Assembly (NCBI GenBank): GCA_026168455.1
Contig: CM047425.1
Span: forward strand, 89,717,580 to 89,781,579
Origin: Theocolax elegans
Lineage: Eukaryota; Arthropoda; Insecta; Hymenoptera; Cerocephalidae
Direction of reading: 5' to 3'
Length of the DNA: 64,000 nt
This document shows positions 13,401 through 25,429 of this stretch, in pieces (the first letter of the stretch is position 1; every line of letters begins with the position of its first letter). Under the pieces are notes generated by a model. It was not told where the DNA came from, did no database searches, and worked only from the letters and a program-made list of their open reading frames with translations. The translations under genes were made by a program, and so were the position numbers.

Positions 13401-15185
13401 TACTATTAAGCCTGATAAAAATGTCAATTTTATTCTCAATTTTTATACAAAAATCTGAAAAAAAATTACGTAACCTAGCACATGGTACCCCTTTTTACCT
13501 TGAACGTTTGGGGCACTTATATTAAATTTCAAATTAAATGAGAACGTAATAGGTATCATAATTGCGGAAGAAAATTTACACAAATTGTATGATGTTGCAC
13601 ACAATAATATGAAAATAATAATGAATATTCGATGCAATAAAATATAAAATTATTAAAATAACTGAAACAAAATGAAATTGTAAAAGGAATTGAAACAAAT
13701 AAAAGTAAAGAAATCCCTTACGACTATTTTGCCTATGTGTTACTTAAAAAAATTTACCTTTAATATTAATTATTTGTCGTTTTAAAAATTTTGCGATATT
13801 GTAGCAAAAAAAGTTTATATTTTGTTTTTGTTAAACTTAAGAAGTACTTATACAGTAAATTTTTAATATAAACTTTACCGATGTAAATTAAAGTTTTTAT
13901 TATTTTATACAAGCTTCATTATAAATGTACCCAAATCAGAAATCCAATCAATTTTATTAATCTTCTACGATTACCTTATTTAGAATTTCAATTAAATAAG
14001 TTAATAAATTTTGGTAAAAAAGTAATATATTACGTAAAAATAATATACTACGGGAAAGATTAAGTGATCATTGATTCGCAGCTGCCTCGCCAGTAAAAAC
14101 CGATCGCCACGAGAGTAGCTCGTTCACGCCGGTCTCCCTGGGTTTGGCCTGTACATGGGACGTCGAGTGCCAGATGGCAGATCCAAACTCGAGATGCCTC
14201 GATGGAGTTTGCGATTGCGCTAGACGCGCAGGCAACGGGACTTGGTGCAGCGCGAAACGTACCGGTTGCGCACCCGGTACCTTCCAATGTCGCGCTACGG
14301 GTGCATGCATCAGCTGGTTCTTCGTCTGTGACGGTAGACACGATTGTAGCGATGGTTCCGATGAGGAGTGCAGCTTAGGTAGAGCCCAACCTCGATGTCC
14401 AGCTCAAGCATTTAGATGTAAGAATAGCGCTACTTGTGTCTCGAGAGCTTCGTTGTGCGACGGTACGCGGGACTGTCCGAACGGCGAGGACGAAGTTGGA
14501 TGCAACGACCGCAAAAGTGAGTTCACTTCAATTTGCCTGTAATACATTTTTTTAGTAACTTTCGAGGAAGTTGTATTATTTATTAATGTTGGATGCAACA
14601 AAATTGAAATTTTTGGATCGCATTAATAAATGCACAAGTTTTAATTTGACAAGCTGCAATAGATTAATTTACGTGCGTATATACAATCAGTTTTTTCGTG
14701 GTCAACTTGTCAGTATGCGTATAAATATTTCTATAATGTAATGACTGCATTAACAGTGATGCGAAAGGTAAAATAAAACGATAATGTTGCAGAATTTGTC
14801 GAAGCGACGCTTTGCGTTCTAGTTTAGAAATCAGGGCCAGGAATGTGCAGTTTGATAAGCGATAATGCTATCCGGAATATGTGAGACCATTGTCGCGTGC
14901 ATATAACCACAATGAAATTTTACAGAGTGCCCGGAAGGAGCTTTCCGCTGCAACAACGGGCAGTGTCTGCCTGCTTACGAGTTCTGTAACGCGGTGGTTT
15001 CGTGCAGAGACGGCAGTGACGAACCTCGATTAGCCTGCCGCACGAGGAATCGCAGCCGCGTCTCACCACGCCACTGCCCGTTCAAATGCGCCAACGGACG
15101 ATGCCGTTCGGACGCGATAATATGTAGCGGTCTCGACGGATGCGGCGACAATTCCGATGAGACAAATTGCTCCGTTTGCAGTTGA
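7311..15185 (+). CDS. Secreted EB/EGF-like and LDLa-repeat protein (5' end missing)
   Basis: Six exons chain in one frame: 7311-7488, 9897-10028, 12142-12426, 13012-13209, 14082-14516 and 14926-15185; every internal junction is phase 1 with GT-AG borders. They give 495 residues ending at TGA 15183-15185. Residues 1-160 hold three EB/EGF-like Cys modules (for example [29 protein letters not shown]), then a Pro/Thr/Glu-rich linker ending in TTTTSTT, a fourth EB-like module (CTWDVECQ), and four LDL-receptor class A repeats, the first with the classic [13 protein letters not shown]. LDLa repeats bind calcium and protein or lipoprotein ligands, so an extracellular role is expected. No membrane helix is present. 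The signal-peptide exon was not found; an in-frame stop precedes 7311, so an upstream exon must exist. The orthologue is not recognised. See also the alternative last exon at 15634. Confidence 0.85.
9897..10028 (+). CDS. Exon with second EB/EGF-like module
   Basis: Acceptor TTTCAG, donor GTAAGT at 10029. Phase 1 on both sides, so the module is a symmetric exon. Cys pattern [10 protein letters not shown]...[13 protein letters not shown]. Confidence 0.87.
12142..12426 (+). CDS. Exon with third EB/EGF-like module and linker
   Basis: Acceptor GTTACAG, donor GTATAT at 12427. Encodes [10 protein letters not shown]...GRCQCTAPM, then a polar linker with no Cys ending in PDEDDT. Symmetric phase 1 exon. 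Confidence 0.85.
13012..13209 (+). CDS. Linker exon, Cys-free, Thr-rich end
   Basis: Acceptor AATGTAG, donor GTATAT at 13210. The 66-residue product is acidic and ends in a Thr/Ser run (IQTTTTSTT), a likely O-glycosylated spacer. Phase 1 on both sides joins the neighbouring exons in frame; it could be skipped without shifting the frame. Confidence 0.75.
14082..14516 (+). CDS. Exon with EB-like module and LDLa repeats 1-2
   Basis: Acceptor TTCGCAG, donor GTGAGT at 14517. After an EB-like stretch (CTWDVECQ...CLDGVCDC) come two LDLa repeats with [14 protein letters not shown] and [14 protein letters not shown], both with intact acidic calcium-binding residues. Confidence 0.9.
14926..15185 (+). 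CDS. Exon with LDLa repeats 3-4 and stop
   Basis: Acceptor TTTTACAG. Two further LDLa repeats: [10 protein letters not shown]...CRDGSDE and FKCANGRC...[11 protein letters not shown]. Unspliced, the frame closes at TGA 15183-15185 giving ...NCSVCS. A donor-like GTTGAG at 15181 would instead allow phase 1 splicing to 15634. Confidence 0.85.
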
Positions 15186-15633
15186 GTCTTTATTTCCATA
15201 CCTTTGCCTTTATTATTTTACTTACGTCATTTGTAGTTCTAGTAGTCACAATATTACACCTTTTAGAAATATGTTTTTCTATCGCGTTTAACAGTTTAAA
15301 CTTTTGTATTTAAAACACCATTAATTATTATTATTACTAATTATTTAATATTTATAGTATGCAGTTGCAAAGTTGATGAGACTACCTTTTACGTTAATAG
15401 CGGTGTTATTGATAAAATTTACTCATACTCTGAGTATATCCTAAAAGTAAATCCAAGGACAGATTAAAGTTTTAAATGAAAGGTTTCCCGAATGTTTCTA
15501 ATTCAAACAATTAAAATGTAAAACCTGTTAAATGCGATAGAACTAATTTAGTCGTATGGTGCAACTTTCCAGATAATTTATTTAAACGGTATTATATAAT
15601 AATAACGCTAATCAATGAAATGCAATTATTGCA

Positions 15634-15889
15634 GAATGTGCACAAGTGCTATAATCGTGCAACGTCCCGTCAATGCCGTGCCTTTGAAGAAAAGGTATGT
15701 ATAAACGATAATAATGACACTGCACACGAAAAAAGGACGGACGGAGTACATAAGCGAGTGAACGTGCGTAAGAGACGCCTCAGCAGCGATTACTTACACC
15801 CAGACATCTATGCCGTATCTACCCGCACCGATGACCAAAGATCAAGTAACCCGAATTGGGACGTATTACGGACAACCCAAACTCATTGA
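15634..15889 (+). CDS. Candidate alternative 3' exon of the LDLa gene
   Basis: A clean acceptor TTATTGCAG ends at 15633. The frame starting AAT GTG CAC stays open to TGA at 15887-15889 and is polar, basic and Cys-containing (CYNRATSRQC), with coding-like composition. Joining it in this frame needs a phase 0 donor; the only GT in the previous exon giving that is a poor GTTTGC at 15173. The better donor at 15181 is phase 1 and would give only five more residues before TAA. It may be an untranslated exon, an alternative end, or a victim of a one-base error. Confidence 0.35.
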
Positions 15890-18800
15890 TCGTCCATTGA
15901 TTTTTTGTCATTCACTCAAATCCATATAACGAAACATCTTAATACATTTTTTTTGAATACATAATTTAAAATACCGCCTTGTGCCAAAAATCATTTTCAT
16001 ATTAAAGAGGATTATTTAGATTGTACGAATATATTTATAAATATTAATAATATACGTATTGTATTGTATACTTATATTATAGAAAAATTTTGATCGATGC
16101 AATTTAAATTGTGGTTTGTTTCATTTCGTAATTATATGTAAAGCGTTCTAAGTTTTAGGATTAATTATAACTCGGACACCTTTTGTTATTTAAAAGAATC
16201 CGTTTGATGATTCTTTTACACGAATTTAATTGTAATAAAGGATATGTATTTTATTTTTAATTAACTTTAAAAGGAACTTGTAAGTGGAAAGTAATAAAGA
16301 AACGTAACGGCACTTTACGTTATATACTTTGCCGACCGCTTTTTCTTTTATAGCAGGTCTTATAAAAGTAAAGTAAAATATTTTATTAGAAAATGGATGG
16401 TCAATATTTTACGCAGTTGCTAAAAGCGCGTTCATACGAACTTTCAGTTAGATATAATAACAATAATTTTGTATCGTACTTTTAAAATTACTGAAACCTT
16501 CAAGTACAAAAGTAAACCGACATATAGATAAAATTTGTTATAGCAAAAAGTGCCTGCGAAAATAAAAGGATTACTATAAATAAATATATTTTAGATACAT
16601 AAAGAAAGTCAGGCAGAATCCATTGGGAGCATGTGTCGATAAAAATGATTAAATATCATCTTATTTGATAATCAATTATTTATAATTATATAATTGATTT
16701 TTACGTCAAAATATTTTTAAATATTTTATTTGTTCGACCAATTTGAACTTTTTTGTAACTTCAAATATAAGTGCACCTATATCCAATATCGTTCGACTTT
16801 CTTTTCTGTTTGCACAATAGCGCAAATACGTATAGAGTATTTATATCTCATCGCAGAGATTTACATATATATTTAGATTACAACAATATTGATTATAACC
16901 TCAAGATACGTATGTATATCGCATCTACCTATGATTGCGCAACGTCACCAATTGTATGTGCACAATAATGAAAAAGAGACTATCTTTACTTTTCAATAAA
17001 ATGAAATCTATGCAATTTCAGTGTAGAGCGAATTGTCCATTGTACCTTTTTTTCTTCCTCTCTGAAAAACTTGAATAAATAATAATGCTACGAGATTTTC
17101 GTAGTTAAATAATAAAATAAAGTTAGAGTGGTCACGTTTTGTGGATTATGAATACTATTTTATTCCTCAATACAAATAGAAATAACGTTTCCTCCTATTA
17201 AAATTGGATGAATTGCACGTAGTTTGGTTTTTTTATTTATCTACAAAATATTACTGGTAGTAAACTATACGATAAAATTAAATTTCATTTTTAAGTTTAA
17301 CCACTTCATTAATATCAATTAATGAAATTTGGAGGAATAATATTTTCAAAGACTATTAATGCGTAACGAAAAAATTACATTGATTTACAAATATAAGTAT
17401 ACAATAATGTAGGAATTATATAATTTTATTATATTTTCAAGTTTATACATGCTGTTATTTATTTTAAAAATATTATTTGATAGTCTAATGCATTATCGCA
17501 GCCGGAAGAACTAATCATCAGTATGTAGTCAACCTATGTTTTTAAAAATTACATTAGAAAATAGTATTAGTTTATACATTATGTGATGATTTAGTACAAA
17601 AGAACAATGTTTAAATTAAGAATTCAAAAGATTCAGATTTTTCAGTATAAAATATAAGTATGTTTATTTCGGGGTGATAGATCGATATTCAATACAATTT
17701 CTTAAAAATATGTTGATATCTATATTAGAGTAAAGCCAATCAATATATCATAAATTATAGATTATAAGTTTGTATTAATAGACTCTAAATAGTTTTTCTA
17801 GCAAATAATTATTTTTAATAAAACTAGTATCATAAAATACGTAAAGTGGTAGTACGCGATATTTTTCGCAACAATTATGGAAAGAGCGTGCTTTTACGTA
17901 AACGTAATTTATTGTTTAAATAGAGTGAAAACAATATAAACAGTTGTTCCACGATCAAATATGTACGCACCCACTGCGTGCACATATACTTACTTAGTTA
18001 TTAAAACGATGCTTATGAACAAAGTTCGATTGGCATATTGTCCTTCTGTAGTTTTACGCTAAAGTGTACGTATACGTTTTATTTTGCACATACGAAAACT
18101 TTTAGAATGAATCTCTATATATAAGCAATATATAAAAATTGCATATCAAATTTATTAGTAACATATAAATCATTAGATATACGTTTGCACGAAACATTTG
18201 ACTATCTTCATTAGTCACTTAACAATTACAACCATATATTCTCGCGTGATACTTTTCCTTCTTCTTGAATATTGCTCAAGAATATTAGATAATTGTACAT
18301 ATTTATGTACAATATTTAGGGAACAAATCATGTAATTAAGTGCGATTGTACTTGGTGACAAGAACGAACAAAATAAAATATTGAGTAGAAGTGTTCGTGT
18401 ATGCGGAATTGATGCGTCAAATACCCTGAGAATTGGAAATAGCTGTATGGACGAGCGAGGGGTAAATGTAAGTTGCGCGCGGCTGCGTTACCGTGCTCCA
18501 GAAACATGTGGACTTGTCGATAAACGCATCGATAACCTCTATAGCACTGAACTTGAACTGTATCTCGAGTATTCGCGTCCATGAACATCGCGTGGCTCTT
18601 TCTTCGGAACTTATTGAATCAATGCGAAGTCGACATTTTTCATTAGCCCATTTTCTTACCCTCTTTATTGTGACATTGCCGTGTTGCGGTATCACGTTAT
18701 TTCTCTCGGATGTCACCATTTTATTTTTTACTACAGTATTCAAACTTTACTCGTTAAATTAGATCGAGGATTAATTATAAGATATTTTCATTTTTTGTGT

Positions 18801-20681
18801 CAGGTTTTCGTAACATACCCTATTTTTCAAACTTTCATTTATCGAACGTTTGGTATTTATGTAATTAAGCACGTGTTCTTTGTACACTTTTTAGAATGAG
18901 CTATTTAAATAATTGGCAATAGAATACACAAATGATTATACGCATACTCTCTTTCGCGGAAAAATAAACGATTAAAGGTAAATAAGGGCGTTATAGATTG
19001 TAACTTCAAGGAAAAAACTTACTTCCGTTTTAAAAAATACAACCGCATTTCGAATTAGTTTAAGCATAAGTATATATTTCCGCGCAGTATCGTTAATAGG
19101 TATACTTTATTCTTATAGCAATTAGTCAACATTATTAATCTACGTACTGTCTCTTGATTTATTTAATTGAGTACTGCCACGCTAATGTTCTCTATTGCGC
19201 TTTCAAATTAAGTACTGTATGTAATCGGCTACTTCCACTTCGAAAACATCAATAGTACAATTGACTATACTAACTAGACTAATTATATCACTTTTGAAAT
19301 GTAAGTAATAATTATAATATCGATATTTACTTTTTGCATGTATATTAAATTAGAACGAATTAACGTTTTATCTGTTATTTACATGAAATATTAACTAAAC
19401 GTGTAAATGAAAGGACTGGGATTTTTATTAATAAATTAAATTATTGGTTTGTAAAAATAAATTCAAATTTTAATGAGTGCTTATACGTAGTACAGAAACG
19501 TACTTACTAAGACGCTTGGAATCGAATAGAAACGATAAAAAAACAGTATTCGCGTTTTTAACTGTTGCCCTCGCCATCCCCACTTTACCTAATTTCTTCG
19601 CGACGTATGATACTTTAAACTACTCCTTCAAGCTTTCGTATGGCTCTGCGTAATATAGCTTTATATATAGCTTTTCTATTAGTTTCCATAACTACCCTGG
19701 TAGAAATGTTCAGCAGTTTTTGGCTAGTTCATAGCGAGTGAAAGACAAACTAAGTGAGTTGAGCAGTGATTGGCTAGTCGATTTTTTAGCATTCACTAGC
19801 TAAGGACTAGCCATCAACTTATAATTCGAAAAAATAATATAATTACAGGTTTATATCTTTTAAAATAATAAAAATATATAAAAAAAGTTTAGATGAATGA
19901 TTACATGTAAGTTCCAGAACAGAAAAACGATTTCTTGGTAATTTTTGTAGGTTATGTTTACGAATCATGTTGGTTTCGATTCATATCGGTTCTTAAGCAG
20001 TGCTTCTCCAGTGACTAACCAGCGACACTGCCCAATTGATCGTAGCTACTGACCAGTCTGCTCAACAGTTTCACTGCTTTATTTTCTACCATATTATTCG
20101 AAAAGCATAAAGTATACTTAGTTCTTGGTCTATTTCGATATAATTTCTATATTCAATGTCTAAGGTAGATTGCCAGTCCTTACTGATGAGACCAACTGGC
20201 AATTGTGGTCGAAACATTCATTACAAATTAATCATACACTTTCTTTATATTTATATTTAAAGTTATCTTAATAATAATTTTTATTTCCACATCAATATTT
20301 TTAGTCTCCAGAATTAAAATATCTATACTCATCGAACTTGGAGTAGAGGCTGCAAATTTGTAGCACACCATGAACTAATGATTAAGAATATTTATATATT
20401 CTGGCTCGTACAGACCGTTAAAAATTTAATATAACATAAAGTATACTTATTTCATTCAACTTAAACTTATTTACGCTTTAAATAAATGTATAAACGATAT
20501 CATTTCTATCACTCGCTTCTCTAAACTCATGATTATTTTACATTTACCAACGAAAAAATAGTTCTTATATTTATTTTCTATTGTCTTACAGCTAATTCGA
20601 CTTTAACGGGGTGCCATAATCAATATTTATCCTCCCTACCTTATCGGCAATCGTGATTATTAGTAATAAATTTGTAAATAA
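15890..20681. other. Intergenic, no gene recognised
   Basis: AT-rich throughout. A slightly G+C-richer island at 18390-18680 has overlapping short frames on both strands but no family signature; it might be a regulatory or untranslated segment. The stretch 19690-20100 is repetitive in feel, with several GGCTAGT / ACTAGCC words and ends reading CCCTGGTAGAAAT and ATTTTCTACC, possibly a worn nonautonomous transposon. Confidence 0.5.
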
Positions 20682-20945
20682 AACAGTATGTGAAAAAATA
20701 AGAGAAGAGGCGCCTTCGTTTATTGATAATCTAACTGTGTGCTGAATTTCAGATTAAAATTATATTGCGTTTTTGAGAAAAGTCTTACCAAAAATGTGAA
20801 CCTAACCTCAACGAGGTGAAAAAATTTCATATTTTTGGTAAGACTTTTCTCGAAAACGCAATAATATTTTAATCTAAAATTCACCACACAGTTAGATTGT
20901 CAATAAACGAAGGCGCCTCTTCTCTTAATTTTTCACATACTGTTC
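20682..20945. mobile_element. Large palindromic MITE
   Basis: Left arm about 20682-20795 and right arm about 20828-20945 are near-perfect inverted copies: AACAGTATGTGAAAAA at the left end mirrors TTTTTCACATACTGTT at the right end, and GAGGCGCCTTCGTTTATTG, CTAACTGTGTG and AAAAGTCTTACCAAAAAT all recur inverted. The loop is about 30 bases (CCTAACCTCAACGAGG). No coding capacity. Confidence 0.8.
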
Positions 20946-20994
20946 TACTTTTTAGTAGTACTTTTTAGTAGTTCTACTTTTTAGTAGAGTATGG
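20943..20994. repeat. Short tandem repeat next to MITE
   Basis: Three adjoining copies of a CTACTTTTTAGTAGT-type unit of about 15-18 bases directly abut the right end of the foldback element. Confidence 0.75.
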
Positions 20995-23900
20995 AACCCC
21001 CTATTTATAAGTAATTATTAATTTAGTCTGTAACAAGACGTAATAAACATTTATTTATTAGTAGTTTTATTATATTTATACAAATATTTAGAATTTTTCA
21101 CCGAATTAAACGGAAAAATTGAACCACGCTAAAAAAACAAGAAACTTACCTCAAGCGGAATTATCCTCAAATATGTTTCAAGTAGAAATCTCCTTGATGT
21201 TACATGATTTTGCTATAATTAAGTTGACTACGCTTGAAATCAGAAATCAACTTACTAAATTAATATCCATGATTCTTTGCATAAAAAGACTCAGTTTAAC
21301 TGCAGAAGAATCATTTAATATCAAGCAGACCTTTTGAAGCATATTTCAGAATAATTTCGCTCAGTGCATGTAGCACAATTATTACTCGCTTAGAGATACA
21401 ATAATCATTATTTAAATAGTTAACAACTTTTCAAAAGCTCTAGATGTTTTATGTTATTTCGAAGACATTTTAAGAGAAAAACCATAAACCTCAAAGTATA
21501 ATACTATTTAGAAAACTCGTACGTATTTATAATACTGATGTATTTATCCTTTACGTATACCTCAAATTTAAGGCTGGAGATTTTATCTTTAAAAAAAACA
21601 AGCTATAAAAAAAATTAATATTTTCGATTTTAAGAATGAATATAAATAATTTAAAATCACATCCAGTATATACTTTCAATTGTATGTGAAGGAAGAAAAT
21701 GACAAATCGAAAAGTAAATTCGAACCAGGGAGAAAGCTCCATAGTGGATCATCCCTTATGCATACGGCGAGCTATTCGTCAGTCTCGTACAGGAAACTTC
21801 CCATTCTCGTCTTGCACACAAAACGCTTGCGGGCAATCAATGCGGGCGCAAGAGTTCCGTATAATGAAACAATTCTCCGCGAGTCAGCTCGCTAGTTAAA
21901 CAATGAAATCGCGGACGATTTCCGTGCTCAAGCTTACATATATTGTTTTCATAGATATATGATCCCGTATATGAATAGAGATTTTCATTTCTGACATTTA
22001 TAGAATGAAAACTATTGAAATACTTCATCAGCTTTCTAGAATTACATGTATCAATGTTCTGTACTTATAGAAACATTCAAATACAAATATTAAGAAGCGT
22101 AATCATCAGCGCGTTTTCCTTTGTAATTTTAAGATCAAAATGTTATGAGGAAAAATTATTTTTTTTCGTTACTGAATAATCAATCTTTTTTTATAAAATT
22201 TTGTAATAGAGGTATGGCTTAAGTTTAAATATTTCAGAACTTGAATAATAAACATTTTTCAAAAAGACGGTACCGCTTGACCGACTGTCTTAGAAGCAAA
22301 ACAACAGTTTGATGATACTTTTATTATTTGTATTATAAGCTTGGTGTTTGTATCTAAATACTTTTGGTTTATAGCAAGTAAATAAATCATTATTTTTAAT
22401 TAGTATTTTTGTTTTGACAATTGATTAATAGACTATTTAACAGAAATGTTTTATACTATACAAATATTGTAGGAGCCAAATAGGTTACCGTAGCCTTTAT
22501 CCACATCTATGACTTTAAAATGAGCTGTCAAATGATTGAATCGGTTAATTAGAATCAAAGATAGGTTGAGCATAGTAAGCATACAAGTTTGAAAGTTAAT
22601 GTTTTTGCATTAAATTTGCAATAACTTTAATTGTATCAACATTTTTTCATGATACAAAATTAAGTGTATTGCTTATTAAATAACACATATTTTGATATGT
22701 TATTTGTTATAATGTATGCATTACACGTTGGAATATTCTAATTATTGTTCATATATTGTATATAATAAAGTAGCTGATATTTTTATACACAATCGAAATT
22801 CGAATTTAGCAGCTAAAATACCTTAGAAAATCCGTGGTATATTAGTATAGCTGTCTCTTATATTAATATAATAATTTAACAATAAGATAAATAATTATAA
22901 TTCGTTATAAATGTTTAATACTATGATTTGGAACCATTTTAGGAAAGAGGTCAAAAGAAGGATAAAACAAAAGAGTAGAAAATGCTCAATATTCTGTTTG
23001 AATCGTGTATCTCCGGCATTATATCGCAATATTGCAGATTTTGCAAGTATATGCACGTCTCTCGCGTGTATCTGAAATTTTTATAACCGATTTAAAATTT
23101 ATGATCCGCATTATGTAACTAGTTATTTTTCCTAATATTTTCTTTTGTTGAAACGATTTTGTTGAAAAGACATTATTTTTGTAATATAATTCTTGTATAT
23201 AAAATAAAGATACTTATATTTATTTGCATTCAGGCATAAATAAACATCACTTTTTATTTCCATGTTAACACGGTATGCAAATCTGACAGACCTCAGCAAG
23301 ATATTAATATCTTCTTATATATCTTGACAGAACTTTAATATATGACTACTTTTTTTTATTTTACTGACTGTTTATATTTATTTTTCATTAATAGAAATAT
23401 TTTCACTCAAAGCATACGTTTATGTGACGAGAAATAAGTTCTTCATTCTAAAACAAAATCTGATACTTTTAAAGGGTTGTCCGGTGTAGATTTTAACTTA
23501 AAACAGAAAAAGGTTTATCCATATCTAGATTGTTTCACTAAGTTATAAAATTGCAGATTTTTTTATTTAACTTTACATTATGTTAATCTTCTTATTATAC
23601 AATAAATGTTTCCAGTAATTGTTAAAAATTTTATAAACTGTTGGTCATAAATGACTTTAATCTAATAAATATTTTAATATCCGTAACTTAACAATAGAAC
23701 ATTAATAATATATGTTTGATTGCATCACATTTTGTCATTTATCTTCATTTACTTCAACCACATTTTTATTTTTAGTACTTCAATATTTCTAACTTATCTT
23801 GCAGTACTGTAAAATATCGGAAAATGCAACATTCAGTACATTCCCATCAACTATCCGAAACCTACTATACTTTCTGTTATCCGCTTCCATATTTCTACTA

Positions 23901-25000
23901 CTCATTCTCCATTTTCAATAAGTGCCGTCGGCTGTTAATATTTTTGAATTATCTATCGTATAATGATTTTTATTGTTATAAATAAATGTTCTATTCTAAC
24001 AGATTGAAAATCAGATTAAAGATTGATACTTGACAATAAAATTTTAAATTCATTATTTAAAATATTAAAATAATTTATCTTAATAATAAAATACTAATAA
24101 ATAATAAATTATCTACTTATTTCATATTATTCGTTTATCATATATTCGTTTGCAAATTTATAAGCTCTTATTTTAATTTCTTAAAACGTGTACATAACAA
24201 TTATGATAATAAAAGTAAAATTTTGTTGCAAACCTTATTTGATTCCTGCAATATTTTAAAGGTCAATACTATTGTGATTCTTGTAATCGTTAAAATGATG
24301 GACCCAGAAATTTAACGAATCAGACAATACATTTTTCAATTATAAATTTTTTCCTTCTTTCGTCTATTTCGCAGCATCATCATCTATGAACTTATTTCTG
24401 TGTATATGTAGGCCAGTAACCACCACATGTGTCAATAAAATATAAGTTAAATTATGAACTGAAATTAAAAATCTTTGCCAATATAAAAAAATACACATTT
24501 ATACACATATCAGATTTTAACTTAAAATATTCCATGATATTAAAATATCGAATAAATATTCATTTAATTAATTAAAAATATGTCAAACAATTTCTGTAAT
24601 CTACTGTAGAATTGATTTAAAAATAAATTTAATGTATCTTTTACAATCTTAAATGGAGTATCGTATAGCATTATAGGGGGTCGAAAAATATTCGTGATAA
24701 AACGAGCTTTTTTCTAAACAAGTATTTTATCTTCTTAAAAAGATAAAATTTCGATTTCAAAGACCATTTTAATTAAAATTATTAATTAAATACTTAAATC
24801 TCTGATCTAAATTCTTAATATAACGTTAAATAAATTAATACATATATTTATAAAAAAAATTAATTTTAAAATAAAATAATGAAGAAAGATATTAAATCGG
24901 AGGTAACAAAAGCTTTTAATGTGATCGTGTTACACAGGTTAAAAAAAGGCCCAATACACCCTCGTAGAGAGAGTAGATACGTCGCTGAAGCAAAAAGTGG
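20995..25000. other. Intergenic, no gene recognised
   Basis: Strongly AT-rich with frequent stops. The segment 21700-21910 is somewhat richer in G+C and has two overlapping short open frames, but neither shows a recognisable motif or strong splice sites. Nothing else seen. Confidence 0.5.
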
Positions 25001-25225
25001 CACGCTCAACGCCCCGTGCACTCGCCCGTACCACCCGTCCGGGGGCGCGCTCTCCATTTTGCGGGCGGCGGCGACGGCGGCGTCCAATTGGACTTGCGCA
25101 TTCGGAGCCCAAGGAAAGCTCGCCGCGTGCATTTGTATACGTCTGAGTGTGTACGTGCGTATGTGCGCGAGTGTGTCGTGGCTTGGTCGTTCAGTGTCGA
25201 GCCAGCCGCCAGTGGTGCAGGACTC
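25001..25225 (+). promoter_or_regulatory. GC-rich promoter with arthropod initiator
   Basis: An isolated GC-rich island (GCGGGCGGCGGCGACGGCG near 25060) leads into TTCAGTG with the initiator A at 25193. GGACTC at 25220-25225, position +28, resembles the downstream promoter element of arthropods. It sits just upstream of a segment ending in a strong donor at 25430, so it is the probable promoter of the DUF229 gene. Long frames across the island are a GC artefact. Confidence 0.5.
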
Positions 25226-25429
25226 GCTTTACCAATTTCCACTCCTTTATCGTGAACCTCCGCTTGTCTGTCTGGGGACGGACGTTACTATTTACGATCG
25301 ATTGAGTTTTAATAATAAGGAATCAGAGAGCTTTCAGCCTTCTCGAACGACGACCGAGATTCTCTTTTTACCGGAATCGTGACAAGTTTTATCCCCTTCT
25401 CCGAGTCGTCTTCGATGCAACCTAAAGAG
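25193..25429 (+). other. Probable 5' untranslated first exon (DUF229 gene)
   Basis: Starts at the initiator A and ends at a donor AAAGAG|GTGAGC. Near its end an ATG (25415-25417) opens ATG CAA CCT AAA GAG, phase 0; joined to the acceptor at 34613 it would continue about 24 codons and stop, a short upstream frame, so the exon is taken as untranslated. The link to the coding exons 9.5 kb away is an inference from strand and order. Confidence 0.45.

Larger units (their letters stand above)
7489..14081 (+). other. Introns of the LDLa-repeat gene
   Basis: The introns (7489-9896, 10029-12141, 12427-13011, 13210-14081, plus 14517-14925) are AT-rich. A (TAA)n microsatellite lies at about 10378-10403. 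A G+C-richer segment at about 9540-9700 carries no usable frame. The 115-codon open frame at 8647-8994 sits wholly inside the first intron and shows no family signature. Nothing else was recognised. Confidence 0.6.

Noticed and set aside
18328..18762. Several overlapping short frames on both strands
   Set aside because: No motif, no consistent splice sites; slight GC enrichment alone is not enough to call a gene.
24879..25382. 167-codon open frame on the plus strand and overlapping frames on both strands
   Set aside because: They overlie the GC-rich promoter island, where stops are rare in all frames; no motif is shared with any family and the frame runs across the probable transcription start.
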